Positions 33,358 to 43,965 of a stretch of 64,000 nt of DNA are shown piece after piece. The notes beneath the pieces were generated by a model. It was given only the letters and a program-made list of their open reading frames with translations, was not told the origin of the DNA and did no database searches. The translations under genes were made by a program, and so were the position numbers. The stretch is from Trichobilharzia regenti (taxonomy: Eukaryota; Platyhelminthes; Trematoda; Strigeidida; Schistosomatidae). Numbering within the stretch: position 1 is the stretch's first letter; every line of letters begins with the position of its first letter. Location of the stretch: the NCBI GenBank assembly GCA_944472135.2, contig OX235267.1, positions 21,063,452 through 21,127,451 of the forward strand, read 5' to 3'.

Positions 33358-36300
33358 TTATTTCTGTTTACGTGTTTTGCGCTGTTGGCTTTCTTGTTTT
33401 AATGTTTGAGCAACGGCTAACTTCTCACGTTCTTTAGCTTCATTAGCATACCATAAAAATTTGTCTTCTTCTGGTTCACGAAGCACATCTAACTTGCGCT
33501 CTTCCACAACTTCATTAAATAACTCTTTCATTAACTTTTCAGCATCAGCCTTCTTAGATTCTGAATCATTCGAATCAACCAAAGAGCTGAGATCCGTTAG
33601 TAGACTTGACAATACAGAATTTTTTCGAGCATAAAATTCTTTTTCAGATGAAGATAGTTTTGTTTTCAAACCAGCAAGTTTGGCGAGACGCCGCTATAAG
33701 TGAGATTAAAAACAAAAAGAATACAGTACTTAGACAATAAATTTGGACAAAGGGACTGATTAAAAAACCTAGTACAAGAGTGTATTAAGTTAAATGAACA
33801 CGCTATGGAACAATTTAGTGGATGATGACTAGCGGTGGAATCCAAGGTGAGCACTTCGTCTTGTTTGAGACTCGTCCTCTGGATGTGCATGCTTTCGCCA
33901 GTGAGTGGTGGTATTCCCACTGAAGCTCAGACCCAGTGACCATTGTTTCAAACACCGAAACGCTATCCACGAGAGCCACCTCTTGTGCAATGGGTATCAG
34001 TTATTAATTAATTCGATTTAGACTTTCCCGTTGACTGATTAGACCAAAGTACTCTGTTGACATATCGGCTCCTTGTGCGGATGCTTCGATGATATCCGAG
34101 AATGTAACTTTAAGTAATTTGGTGGATAGTGACTAGCAGGATGAAACGCTCATCCTGAATACCACGGGAAAATCCAAATCGAATAAAGCACCATGTAACA
34201 GCATATAAAGTTGTGAACAGATATAAAAAAACACTGCAACCTATAAAACTGACTGTGAGAGGAAAGTGATCAACTAAATAAAGTAATGGACAGCTGTTTC
34301 GCCCTAGTTTGGGAGTCTTCATCAGTATGTACTTACTGGGCTTCGAACCCAGGACGGTTGTGCTAATTATGTATCACGAACTAGCAGAAGTTGGAATGGA
34401 TGGACCATTGGGTCGGGCTGCAGTGGCTGAATGATCTATGAGCTCGTCTCGTAACCGGAAGGTCCTGGGTTCGAGCCCCGATGGGCGCATACTGATAAAG
34501 AGTCCCAAGCTAGGTCAAAACACTGGTCTAGTACTCCCAGGTTTCCAAATGATTCACTAACTGATGTCAGCTCGTGGTCAATGTTGTAACCAACACTTGA
34601 CAATTAAATAAAGCTTAGTAAAATATATCAAACTTCTCAAGTCTAAGGATTGAGAATACCTTTGAAACGTAGTAAGAGATTTTGATTCTAAGAACCTTAC
34701 AGACTCCAATCGGAAAACCAAATTAATTTTTCTTATACTTCAACCAACAACCAGAGGCTTCATGGACTGGTGCAACAAATCGATCTGAATACTTTAATAG
34801 CCTAATTATATTTCAGTTGCATCATTATGCATAACATATACCCTAGCCACTCTACTCAGTTCAAACTTCTTAATCTTACTAACTGGTTTATCGTTTTTGC
34901 TTAACGCTTTATGTTTACTTGCGACTCCAGCTGACATGTTAAATTTGATGAACCCACCAATAATAGAGAACTTTAGAGCTCAGTTTTAGAAGTTGTAAAG
35001 TATGACAGTGCAAACTCTGCATCCACTACCTCTTCAAATCTCTATGACATGTGTAAGCGCTAGACTTTCGCATTTAGCCTCTAATTTTTGTGCCCCACTG
35101 CATGAAGGCAGTAAACAGGAGTCGTTTGGTAGAGGCTCTGAACACGTGGCTACATGAGGGCGCATAGAGAGGTGAGTCAAAGTCCAGAAACCCTTGGCCG
35201 TACTAGGTAGCTTCTTTATTTTATGTTAATACTGATTGTACTATCACATTTCTTCATCTATTCTTTACTTGTGTTTACTTTTGATCATACAGGTCCACTT
35301 TTTGCCTCCCTTTTTATTGGTTTCCACTAGATGTAAAAACAAATAAAATATAACAAATTGAAAGACTATGAAGCGGTCTAGTGGATAACACTTTGACGTT
35401 TGAAACTATGGGTTTGAGCGTCAGTGGGAAGACAACCACTCACTGGGGAATGCAAATACATCCAGATGACGAGCCCTAAATACGCATTTTGGATTCCACT
35501 GGTAGTCACCACCCACCAATTTACTTCAACTATGAAGTAATGTTAGATCTCATCTTAATAAGGTTCGTCTGTCACAAACAATCGATTTACACTTTTATCA
35601 TGTTCTTCAAATTGTGACAAGACGAATATCAAGTGAATCAGAGCATTGTATTATGTCACATGTTCATCCATTACACTTTCCTTGGCCTTTTATAGAGTCA
35701 AATTTTTTTATCACTATTAATACATCTTTCTTAGTTTTCTCAAGCATTAATAAGCATTCAATTTTACTTAAAACAACTCACCTGATAAAATTCATTTCGC
35801 ATCGACTTTTTACGTTCAGCTGTTGGATCGTCTGTGCATAATTGATATGGATCAATATGTTGAAAACGAGTGATGTTTAGAGCAGACGTAATTCTGTTAA
35901 ACTCTGATGTATTTGTAGCGCGTAATAATCTTAGAGCTCGCCAACGAGCTGTCATAAGACAATTAGTTGCATGTTTCAATGTAACACACTATAATAAACA
36001 TATGGAGAAAGTTGCATGAACGTCAAACTGTATCACTTACACGAGGATGCTCTTTCAGACGCCACTTTTTGTAACGTAACTCTAGTGTCATTCGGACAAC
36101 TTTTAATAAGGAATTAAAAGTTTTGATTACCTTGTGCAGCTAGTGATTCATCTGTAGGTTTGAAGCCTAATTCATTCAATGTTTTGACCAAGTTCTCTTC
36201 AAACACCATTCTCTATTGAATTAAAGTTTATTATATATACATTTATCAAAAGTAATAAGACTTACTCTATAGATAAATTTATATGTGAACATATTTTTGC

Positions 36301-38443
36301 AGCGTTCATCTAAGCTATTGGTCGAATGAATTGAATAAAAAAATAGTTTGAATAATTTAATACCTTTGGAAATCTTTCAATGACTCAACCGATACTAGAT
36401 ATTGACTTGCAGGCTTCGGTTTATAAGGTTCATTTTCCCCTTTAAGAAATAAAAAAAACGACAAACAAGCAAAATTTGTATTAAACGGAAATCTGAAGCG
36501 ATTAGTCTCTTCACAAATTTAGGTACAGTTTTTAGGAAATGTAGTTCATCTATAAAATGTGATGCATGTCATAACATTTCAGACAAGCTGAATGCACACC
36601 TATTAGCCAAGTCAAACAATATGAGACAAAAAATAAACGAAAGGTCAGTTAATATAAACAGAACAGTACGTCTATGAGTCGGGAGCGTCATAATGGAGGA
36701 GTAATAAATAGATTGTGATGACACTCTGAGTAATATAATCAGATTAAGATTAATGACTCAAGTTAAATGCAAAAATAAATTGCTGGTGAACACAAAAATG
36801 GTGATTAATTCTCAGTATATGCCTACGTCAATTTTCGTATAAAATCTTGAAGGCCAGTATAATGTTAATTTTACTACCCATATCTACAAAGTGTTTTGTT
36901 ATAAACTTTAAAAAGGCCTTATACACAAAATTTCATAGGGATAAACTGAAATAATAACGAAGCGAAAGTGATTCACGATTGGCTGAGCTGTCTGAATTCC
37001 TGTGTAGAACTTTGCACACAACTGCAGCAGTTTATGTTACCACAACTCATATAAGCACATACAAGTAGAGGGAAAACAATCAAAGGGACTACAGCGAACA
37101 GAAATATACGGGAGAAAGAATAAATATATGGAGAAAAATGAAAATTTAGTCGATATGGGGATTACAGAAAGTAAACGTATCTGTGATACTGAGAATGATT
37201 TTGAGCCATATCACCGGTAATCTCCAACCATTGGTTTTTAGTATCCCGGGGTATCCAACCAGATATTTTACATAACTCTACATAACTTCAACCGATAATC
37301 AAGGACTTCGTAGATTGGTGAAATGTTTTCACATTCACCAAATCTCCTACCTAATCCCAGTTTAGCTAACACTGTTTGACAAGGAGGACGATCAGTTGTC
37401 ATGCGTAACGTGTTCTAGCCATTTCAATGGGAGCAGTCATACAAACTCATCGGTTGACTTTCCTTACTTACCACACTACGGCTAATCTTACCACATTACA
37501 ACACTGAAGACAAAATGCAAACATTTATGATCAAAGACAGCTAGTCTCTTCAAACTCTCCACTTTTAGAGGCCATAATCTCAGTCGAGAACTAGGACGGA
37601 ACAATACATGTGTTATTCAACTGCTAACCGGACATCACGTCAACGGCAGAGATGACGTAATTTGGCGATCCCCGAACATTCACTTTGTATTTGTGTCGAG
37701 ATTTCATCAGCAACAAGTGCATTTTGAGTGATACGACTTTCCAAATAAGTGAAGTGGTCAACAAATTCAACCATTATACTCCGTATCTTTGAACAACCAG
37801 TGTCAATATACAGTAGCCCCGGAGCATCACCTTTTATTTGACAGGGACGAATAAAGTAATTCATAAAACATGTAACAAAGAGTTAGTTCACGCAAAAATG
37901 AATGATTAATCCCATGAATGACTTTATTCACTCTTTTGGTGTACACCAATAATTTATTGTTACATTTAACTTACCTTAACTGTCTTTATATTATTATACT
38001 ACCAAGTATTATCACAACCTATTTATTATTCCTCCATACTCATAAACCTATTATTCTATCTACGTTAATTGACTTCCTGTTTTTTGCTTCATAAAGCTTG
38101 ACCTAGCTATTGGATGTATTTAGCTTGTCTAAAACATGACACACCACATTATTGGATAAATTCCGCCTCCTAATAAAGTTATTCAAATTAAACAGGCGCA
38201 CCAATAAACTTACAATCATCATGTTTAAGAATAGGTTTTTTCGATGGATGGAAAACACGAGGTGTACGAAGATAGTGAACATACCATCGATCCAATGATG
38301 AACTGATGCCTGAATGCAAAATAAACAGATAACAATTACACATAATTACACAAAAACTTACAAATAGTTTTCTCACATTGAGACAGAGGTAGATTTTGAG
38401 TCACCGACAATCGAGAAAAAAGACTTTTGAACAGTTTTAGCAT
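33358..38443 (-). CDS. MRPS15: Mitochondrial small-subunit ribosomal protein uS15m (MRPS15-like), 8 coding exons
   Basis: Exons on the - strand: 38443-38362, 38309-38214, 36439-36364, 36314-36266, 36212-36131, 36099-36041, 35988-35782, 33693-33358. The sum is 987 nt, 328 aa plus stop, with consistent phases and GT/AG borders. The N-terminus MLKLFKSLFSRLSV is basic and amphipathic, as expected of a mitochondrial import signal. Residues about 130-200 form the S15 helical domain: MTLELRYKKWRLKEHPR, then TARWRALRLLRATNTSEF and ITSALNI, aligning with the LRNTNxxxFxxIxxxLGI region of animal MRPS15. The C-terminus is charged, coiled-coil-like and lysine-rich (QQRKTRKQK). The protein would bind 12S rRNA in the mitoribosome small subunit. 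One intron is only 31 bp. It converges on TMEM68. The exon structure is firm; the family call is good but rests on one domain. Confidence 0.8.
33800..33985 (-). repeat. tRNA-derived SINE (second family)
   Basis: On the - strand: GTGGCTCTCGTGGATAGCG (A-box region), GGTCACTGGGTCTGAGC (B-box region), TTCAGTGGGAATACC, then ATCCAGAGGACGAG and a GATTCCACCGCTAGTCATC end. The same order is found on the + strand at 35365-35530. About 165-185 bp, inside MRPS15 intron 7. Confidence 0.6.
34105..34190 (-). repeat. tRNA-derived SINE (second family), 3' fragment
   Basis: Carries only the end of the family at 33800-33985: on the - strand GAGCGTTTCATCC, CTGCTAGTCACTATCCACC, AAATTA. Confidence 0.45.
34250..34420 (-). 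repeat. SM-alpha-like SINE with a well-preserved hammerhead core
   Basis: On the - strand: tRNA-like head with B box CCTGGGTTCGAAGCCC (34343-34358), then the hammerhead segment (34335-34288), then a tail. This arrangement of a tRNA-type promoter followed by a hammerhead is the hallmark of schistosome SM-alpha repeats. It faces the + strand copy that starts at 34420. Confidence 0.65.
34288..34335 (-). ncRNA. Hammerhead ribozyme (SM-alpha type)
   Basis: On the - strand the core box CTGATGA is at 34325-34319 and GAAA at 34300-34297. Between them lies a short helix II (CCC AAACTA GGG) that carries extra bases on its 5' side compared with the usual compact form. GAAA is followed by the self-complementary ACAGCTGT (stem III) and then C, giving the expected GUC cleavage triplet. 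Both invariant boxes and the cleavage site are intact; the extra bases in helix II make activity uncertain. Confidence 0.6.
34420..34615 (+). repeat. SM-alpha-like SINE, degenerate hammerhead
   Basis: Head GCAGTGGCTGAATGATCTATG (A-box region, 34433), B box CCTGGGTTCGAGCCCC (34470-34485), then CTGATAAAGAG ... GGTCAAAAC in place of CTGATGA ... GAAAC, the triplet GGTC, and a tail with ACTCCCAGGTTTCC and CAGCTCGTGGTC. The core has lost the invariant G of CUGAUGA and the G of GAAA. Confidence 0.6.
35365..35530 (+). repeat. tRNA-derived SINE (second family)
   Basis: Same word order as 33800-33985 on the opposite strand: GTCTAGTGGATAACAC, ATGGGTTTGAGCGTCAGTGG, CAACCACTCACTGG, CATCCAGATGACGAG, GGATTCCACTGGTAGTC. 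Lies in MRPS15 intron 7. Confidence 0.6.
36100..36130 (-). other. 31-bp intron of MRPS15
   Basis: Between exon 5 and exon 6: GTAATC at the 5' side and TTAAAAG at the 3' side on the - strand. Removing it joins the S15 domain in frame. It is among the shortest spliceosomal introns, a size class known in schistosomes. Confidence 0.75.
36440..38213 (-). other. MRPS15 intron 2
   Basis: A 1.77-kb intron amid introns of 31-53 bp; its expansion is explained by the RTE relic at 36985-37864. The remaining flanks (36440-36984 and 37865-38213) hold nothing I can name. Confidence 0.6.
36985..37864 (-). pseudogene. RTE-type LINE relic, RT C-terminus and 3' tail
   Basis: On the - strand, 37864-37640 reads EFVDHFTYLESRITQNALVADEIS and CSGIAKLRHLCR, matching the post-[11 protein letters not shown] ... 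DEISARI ... LRRLWR block of copies A-C. Then come worn matches to the MKRLAVFDH region (about 37560), the GWKRASGGQ region (about 37370) and the 3' tail (37030-36990, CAAAGTTCTACACAG). Many indels. It lies in the same transcriptional direction as MRPS15. Confidence 0.7.
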
Positions 38444-38621
38444 CTCCCCGTCTCAGTTTTACTAAAAATATAGTTGAAAAAAACTGTAGACAGCTATTCT
38501 ATAAGTGACTTGTGATTAAATTTTAAGGTTATTAACCAATTTCTCAAGAAATTCTCAGGCGATTTAGATAGGAACCATTAGCAAATCTACAACAGAATTG
38601 GATGGTAGCCCTGTATGAATA

Positions 38622-38671
<50 letters not shown>

Positions 38672-39404
38672 AAGTGATATTAAAACACCCAAGGCCTTCT
38701 TTGAAGTAGTAATTTGAAGTGAAAATGACACAACGAATCCTAAACGCTATTAGTTGAACCATTTAGGCGAATTGAATATTAGATATCTCAAGCTGAAACG
38801 ATTATCCTATCGGTATGTGCATGTTCCTCTGAGAAAACCACAAAAAAATTATCAAAATTACTCATATGATAATGTTTGGTGGAAATAGAGCAGATGTTTT
38901 CTACAAGGATTACTTGATAGAATCAGTTAAGAAAAATTCAGTCACTTCAGGCAGACTTCTTTATATATCAAGATGTGCGCTACGTTCATTGTTTGACGAC
39001 TGATGTAGGTAACACGCCAGTAAGGCGAAGTATGCCACAAGTTAGACTCAAACTCGGAATTCATCGGTAGAATGTCACGTGCTAATGCTGATGATTCAAC
39101 TACCTTTGGTTCCTAACGTGACTAACTATTCAACTGCAGACGCTTTGGTCTTTTAGTGTACTTGTGAAGCATTATCTTCATGTATAGATCTTATCATAGT
39201 ATATCGATTGGCAAATATAAGCAATTAAAAAGGGATTATGTTTAAATAAAGAAAGGTAGTAGTAATAGAAAAAAGTGTACTTCGCTTATGGACGAGAAAT
39301 ATTCAACCAATGAGATCGGAGTTTCCTATATGAGACGGATAAGTGAAAGACTATATGTTCCTCTAAGGATAGTAAAAACACCCTATTGGACGAAAACTTA
39401 AAAT
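38444..39404. other. 5' flank of MRPS15 and (TA)n run
   Basis: Immediate upstream region of MRPS15 on the right. A TA dinucleotide run covers about 38622-38668. At 38985-39110 the - strand shows a tRNA-like B box (CGAGTTTGAGTC) preceded by GTGACATTCTACCG, resembling the SINE at 20330-20490. No gene seen. Confidence 0.5.
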
Positions 39405-40305
39405 GCCATACTATAAATTCTTGGGCTTCCTCGTGGCAATTTACAAAGGATAGCTCACCAGAGAGCAAAGACTCGAGTGCGCTCACATTTCTTTCCACTC
39501 CGAGCTTGTCGCGTCGTAGAACTCTCTACCGGAAGATATGGTTACTGCACCGCCCATGGAAAGCTTAAAGCGGAGACTGAATAGCCATGCAGCAACGTAA
39601 AGACAGCATCCTAACGGCCTATCCACTTAATGCTCAAACACTTAGTGAGTATATGCCTAAACTCGTCTTTTTACTACCTCACATTCTCGCTTGTCTCACT
39701 CTTTTGACTACTCCATCTATTAGTTCCCATTTTATTATTGTTATTAGTAATATCGGTATATATATATAAACTTCAGATCTTATTAGCTGTCTGTTTTTAC
39801 CTTTTCTTCATTTCTTTTTCTGTCTTTAAGTCTGAATAACCTACACTATTTATATCTGTTGTTATTATCTCTCCTTTTGACCATACTAGTTGACTAATGA
39901 GTGAAAGGATCAACTTCATACACGGTAGTGACACGGCCTTAACCCACCGCATACTATTTTTTTCATTTTTGATTACACCTCGATTACACACTGTATTTTT
40001 GGTACAAGTATGGAATTTTCAGCATGGATATCGGTAGCCCGAATTTCGCAGGCCGACCATAGATATCAGGTGTGAGTCGGCAGGGGAACGAACCTCGAAC
40101 CATGTGTATGGTCGGCGAGAGTCCTAAACACCGATGCAATTCTAGCACAACTCCTTTTGGAATCAACCAAAGCTACGACAGCCCAGTGTCGGGAAAAACC
40201 ATATAGAAGTTTAACAAAGACCAGGAACCACTACTTTACAATCAAGAAGCGAGCACAAAGAAATAAGTTTGATTTATACTAGCTCAAAAACGATATTGGA
40301 AATTC
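39405..40305 (+). pseudogene. CR1-type LINE 3' end relic (same family as 1-970)
   Basis: 39420-39590 matches 765-930: GGATAGCTCACCAGAG, GCAAAGACTCGAGTGCG, CTCACATTTCTTTCC, then the WNALP-type block and the C-terminal KRRLNSHA-type ending. After the stop, 39600-40300 is the 3' untranslated region, ending with TACTAGCTCAAAAACGATATTGG, like 1383-1410. Only the last about 60 codons of the ORF are present, with a frame break. Confidence 0.7.
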
Positions 40306-41217
40306 ACACAATGTAACCTTTCAATCTAAATTTGTTTTCCAAATCCAACTACAGAAAGATACAGGTTCAAACGTGACATGATAAATGTGACTCCACTACT
40401 TGGAATTCTGCAGAATGAGTAACATGAACTTCGAAAAATACCATATAACAGTGATAAGATATAGTACACTTAATGACCAACTGTACATTTACTTCACTGT
40501 TTGATGCGACAAAGAACTTTGGCGTAAGATAAATAGCTGAATGTCATGAAGCAAAGTTAGACTCTCATAGCCAAAACGACATCAGAGTTCAGATGTAAAA
40601 AGTCGCATGATCGTTGAAAAATGAATTAAGAAATATTGTTAGAATGATATTCCCATAGTATTATACTATATATTTGTCGCTTATGTGTTGCAAGAATGCA
40701 TTAAAGTCAATACACAAATGATCTACAGAGAAATCCCACCGTATACGATAGATGCAGTCATTCAGGCGACTGTAGATCATAATACTTTGAGATCGATTGA
40801 TTTTTCTGAAACCATAATTAATCTACTCCTAACTTTAAACACGATCCTAAATCCTAATCGTAACTTTAACCCTAGACCCTAAACCTTAATCTCGTATTCC
40901 ACATATTCTGTAGGTACAGCTGCATCTATACATTCTCCAACTCCAAAAACGCAAGTATGATTTTAAAATCATTATTAGAAATGGCCTTCCATGACATTCC
41001 CACCATCTAATTGGTTATCGACGGTCGACTTTTGTTAAACCCTGACTTTAGGCACGGCACTTTTAATTCGCCAAATTGTGTTAATTTGTCTAACATATAT
41101 ATGTTAGATATAAATATAATGTGTTAGAATATAACATATATGTTACAGAAATTCTGAACTTATTCTAACCTATGCGTCGATAATGCCTTTTTTTTATGGT
41201 AAATGAATATTTTATCT
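40306..41217. other. Anonymous stretch with a telomere-like patch
   Basis: No gene. At about 40828-40890 there are several imperfect CCTAA-type units (ATCCTAAATCCTAATCG, then AACCCTAGACCCTAAACC). A small palindromic ATATGTTAGA/TCTAACATAT cluster lies at 41090-41150. Confidence 0.5.
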
Positions 41218-41692
41218 ACCCACTATGTAGGACATGTGTTACGTATGCCAAGTCATCGCCTCCCTCGACGAGCTATGTTAGCGGATATAGGGTCAGGCTG
41301 GAAAAAAGCTAGCGGCGGTCAAACAAAAACTTGGCATCAGTCAATGAAATCCACAACAGTTGGTCTAAGCCACGTAGGAAGGTGTAGACTTCCAGGCTGG
41401 GGTCCTCGGGACGGCAAAAATCTATGGTTGGAAACAATTGGTGACGTGGCTCAAAACCGTTCTCAGTGGCGCAGATGCATCCACTCCCTGTGACTTATGA
41501 TCTTCAATGAAACTTTTGTTATTCTTTATTCTCCTTTGTCTCACACCTCTGCTCACTGTTTCTATTATGCTTTTCTTGTACTTTCTTCTGTTGCTTTGTG
41601 TGCTACATGGAGAGGGTGTGGCGACTTGAACTTCCGCACATTTGTGCAAAGTTCTATATCGAAAACAGACAGACAGACAGACCCACTATGTA
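41218..41692 (+). mobile_element. RTE LINE copy D, 451-bp 5'-truncated insertion with 12-bp target duplication
   Basis: The element (41230-41680) starts at GGACATGTGTTACG and holds the last about 85 codons in one frame ([45 protein letters not shown] then TGA at 41491-41493). A 3' tail follows, closing with the (ACAG)n run 41664-41680. The 12-bp sequence ACCCACTATGTA occurs at 41218-41229 and again at 41681-41692. This clean insertion fixes the 3' end of the family at the (ACAG)n run. Confidence 0.85.
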
Positions 41693-42374
41693 CTGAAATA
41701 ACGCTGGCCGTGCTTAAAAAGAGCTCTGGATGTTTAAATAATGAGAAAAAACCTTAAAAATAAGATTTGCACCCGAAGTAGTGCTGTTCAGTGCTAAATA
41801 TATCTTGTGAGGGCTGAAACAACGCTGGCAAGCAAACCCAGTTGGTTCTGATCTACTGAAAATTCCTAGAAAAAGAACGGCTGAATTAGTGCCGGTCATG
41901 CTGAAAACCAGCTCTGGGTTCTATTTAAAGCGCTTCAAGTAATCATTTAAGAGCAAATTCATAATTTAATCACTACAAAATGTCAGTTTTTTCAGAATTA
42001 GCAAAATTTAACTCAGCATTATAGTAAGCTTAAGATTTATCATTTCGCATAATATAAGTGACTTCAATAAAGTTTAAAGCATCGAATCAATCGAAAGATA
42101 GTAAAATCTTAAAATTCCCTTACTGACTCTGTAGTTACAAACAGTTAAAGTAAATAAGTCCAGATGGTCATTGCTTCGTAACGCAAATATACGAAACCTT
42201 TTTGGTGTACGGCGTTCAATATACAACACCCCAGTTAACTTTGTTGTTTACCAGCTGGTACAAACCAACGGTGCTCTTACACTATATTGAGCCCAGACTT
42301 TCAGCGACTGATGGGTTTATAGCTCATTAACATGTTTATGAGTTATTTAAGTGTGAACAAAACTGTTGAGACGT
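41693..42374. other. Anonymous intergenic stretch
   Basis: No gene, no recognisable repeat. Right after copy D the text repeats words such as GCTGTTCAGTGCT and GCTGAAAACCAGCTCTGG, but I cannot assign them. Confidence 0.4.
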
Positions 42375-42735
42375 ATCCAATACCGCTTTTTGAGCTAGTG
42401 TAAGTCAAACTTGTTTCTTTGTGCTCGCTTCTTGATTGTAAAGTAGTGGTTCCTGGTCTTTGTTAAACTTCTATATGGTTTTTCCCGACACTGGGCTGTC
42501 GTAGCTTTGGTTGATTCCAAAAGGAGTTGTGCTAGGATTGCTTATGTGGCTTATATTATGCGGTGGGTTAAGGCCGTGTCACTACCGTGTATGAAGTTGA
42601 TCCTTTCACTCATTAGTCAACTAGTATGGTCAAAAGGAGAGATAATAACAACAGATATAAATAGTGTAGGTTATTCAGACTTAAAGACAGAAAAAGAAAT
42701 GAAGAAAAGGTAAAAACAGACAGCTAATAAAATCT
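42375..42735 (-). pseudogene. CR1-type LINE 3' UTR copy, inverted relative to 39775-40300
   Basis: Reverse complement of 39775-40300 with very few differences but lacking the piece equivalent to about 39985-40133. Matching words are TTTTTCCCGACACTGGGCTG and GGTTGATTCCAAAAGGAG, and 51 predicted residues over 42560-42713 are identical to the complement of 39797-39950. The two copies are tail to tail. Confidence 0.75.
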
Positions 42736-43965
42736 GAAGTTGATATATTTGTAGTGCACATTGTGCCCTTGAACTTTTGTTTAAACTCGCTCACCCATGT
42801 TTGATACACTTTTAACTTTTGAGTTATGACTCTTCAGTAGGTTCATTGGTTCGCTCTGTCGTTTTTCTCTCTCTCTGCACACTCTCCGAGCCTACCTCCA
42901 GCAACGTCTGCAGATAAGTTGTACGACTTCTTTATTTATTGAATTTCATATTTCGTTGAATAAAATATAATTCTCCCAGATACTCGTGTCATATCTAGAC
43001 TTTTTACCTCGATACAGTTCGTCAGTATTTGCACGTCGAGTAGCGTACAGCTATGGTCGCAAAATGGTGAAGAATTTTGTAAGGGAGTTTAGAGTAGAGG
43101 TCCCCTCTAAGTCGTAATAAAGCACTTACATATTTACATACATATATAAATATATATATATACATTTATGTGATATGAGTAGCCAAGTGATAAAGGCAGG
43201 AAAGAATGTAAAGTCAAGCTCTGAATTTAGGCGTCTATCCATCATTGGTGTAGGGATTTAAAAGGGAGGGGCCGTTCGGACGCGGTCCTTGTGGCGCATG
43301 CTGCTCAGTAGATATGGTAGTTTACACAAATGTGAATCACTACTGTTTGTGAGCCAGCAACATGCATTTTTGGCAGCTCTAGAATGAAACATTAGTCGGA
43401 ACCCTTAACAAAAATATAAAAATAAAGGGTTTTACAGATCCAAATTATAAAAATATGCTTTTTCTCCTACGATCTACAGGCCTGTTCAGCTTCTAGTCAA
43501 GATGTTACTCCACTGGCCTCACAGAAATTCGTGAAACATCTTACAGGTCGGCTTGCCCTACGGGTTCTAATCTCCGAGACCTTCAGATTCAGTTTTTAAT
43601 GGAATATCACTTATCTACCTCACAACAATCTTTTTATTTACCTATTATTTTACTCTCTTTGATCTTAACTACCTAGACCTTTTTTCAAGCAAAAACTTAC
43701 TCTTTGTTCATATTTGTTGCCTGCTCAAAGTCTGGTTACTTTGATTGAAAACACAACAATACCAATGTTTGGACAAACATGTCTTCATCGTGGACGTCAT
43801 ACTTACCATGCTTAGACCACTATGGTTAGCATTCAACACTGTAAATGTATGCTATTATTCCAATGAGTCTTCACTTCCTGGCGGCAGGTTCGAAATTGGT
43901 GACATTTTTGCACGTGTTTGCTCTGAAATTCATTTACCGCTTATTGTCATATAATGCTTGAAATT
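42736..43965. other. Anonymous stretch upstream of the decayed LINE
   Basis: No gene. A TA-rich patch lies at 43135-43165. The stretch 42940-43000 has GAATAAAATATAATTC and looks like the end of an LTR or a polyadenylation region, but I found no matching termini. The right part (about 43740-43965) may be the 5' UTR of the following LINE. Confidence 0.35.

Noticed and set aside
34420..34500. Functional tRNA gene on the + strand
   Set aside because: A- and B-box-like words are present, but the sequence runs straight into the hammerhead segment and SINE tail and lacks a pairing acceptor stem.
42736..43060. A third solo LTR
   Set aside because: There is an AATAAAA-type signal and CT-rich text, but I found no TG...CA ends with matching target duplications.
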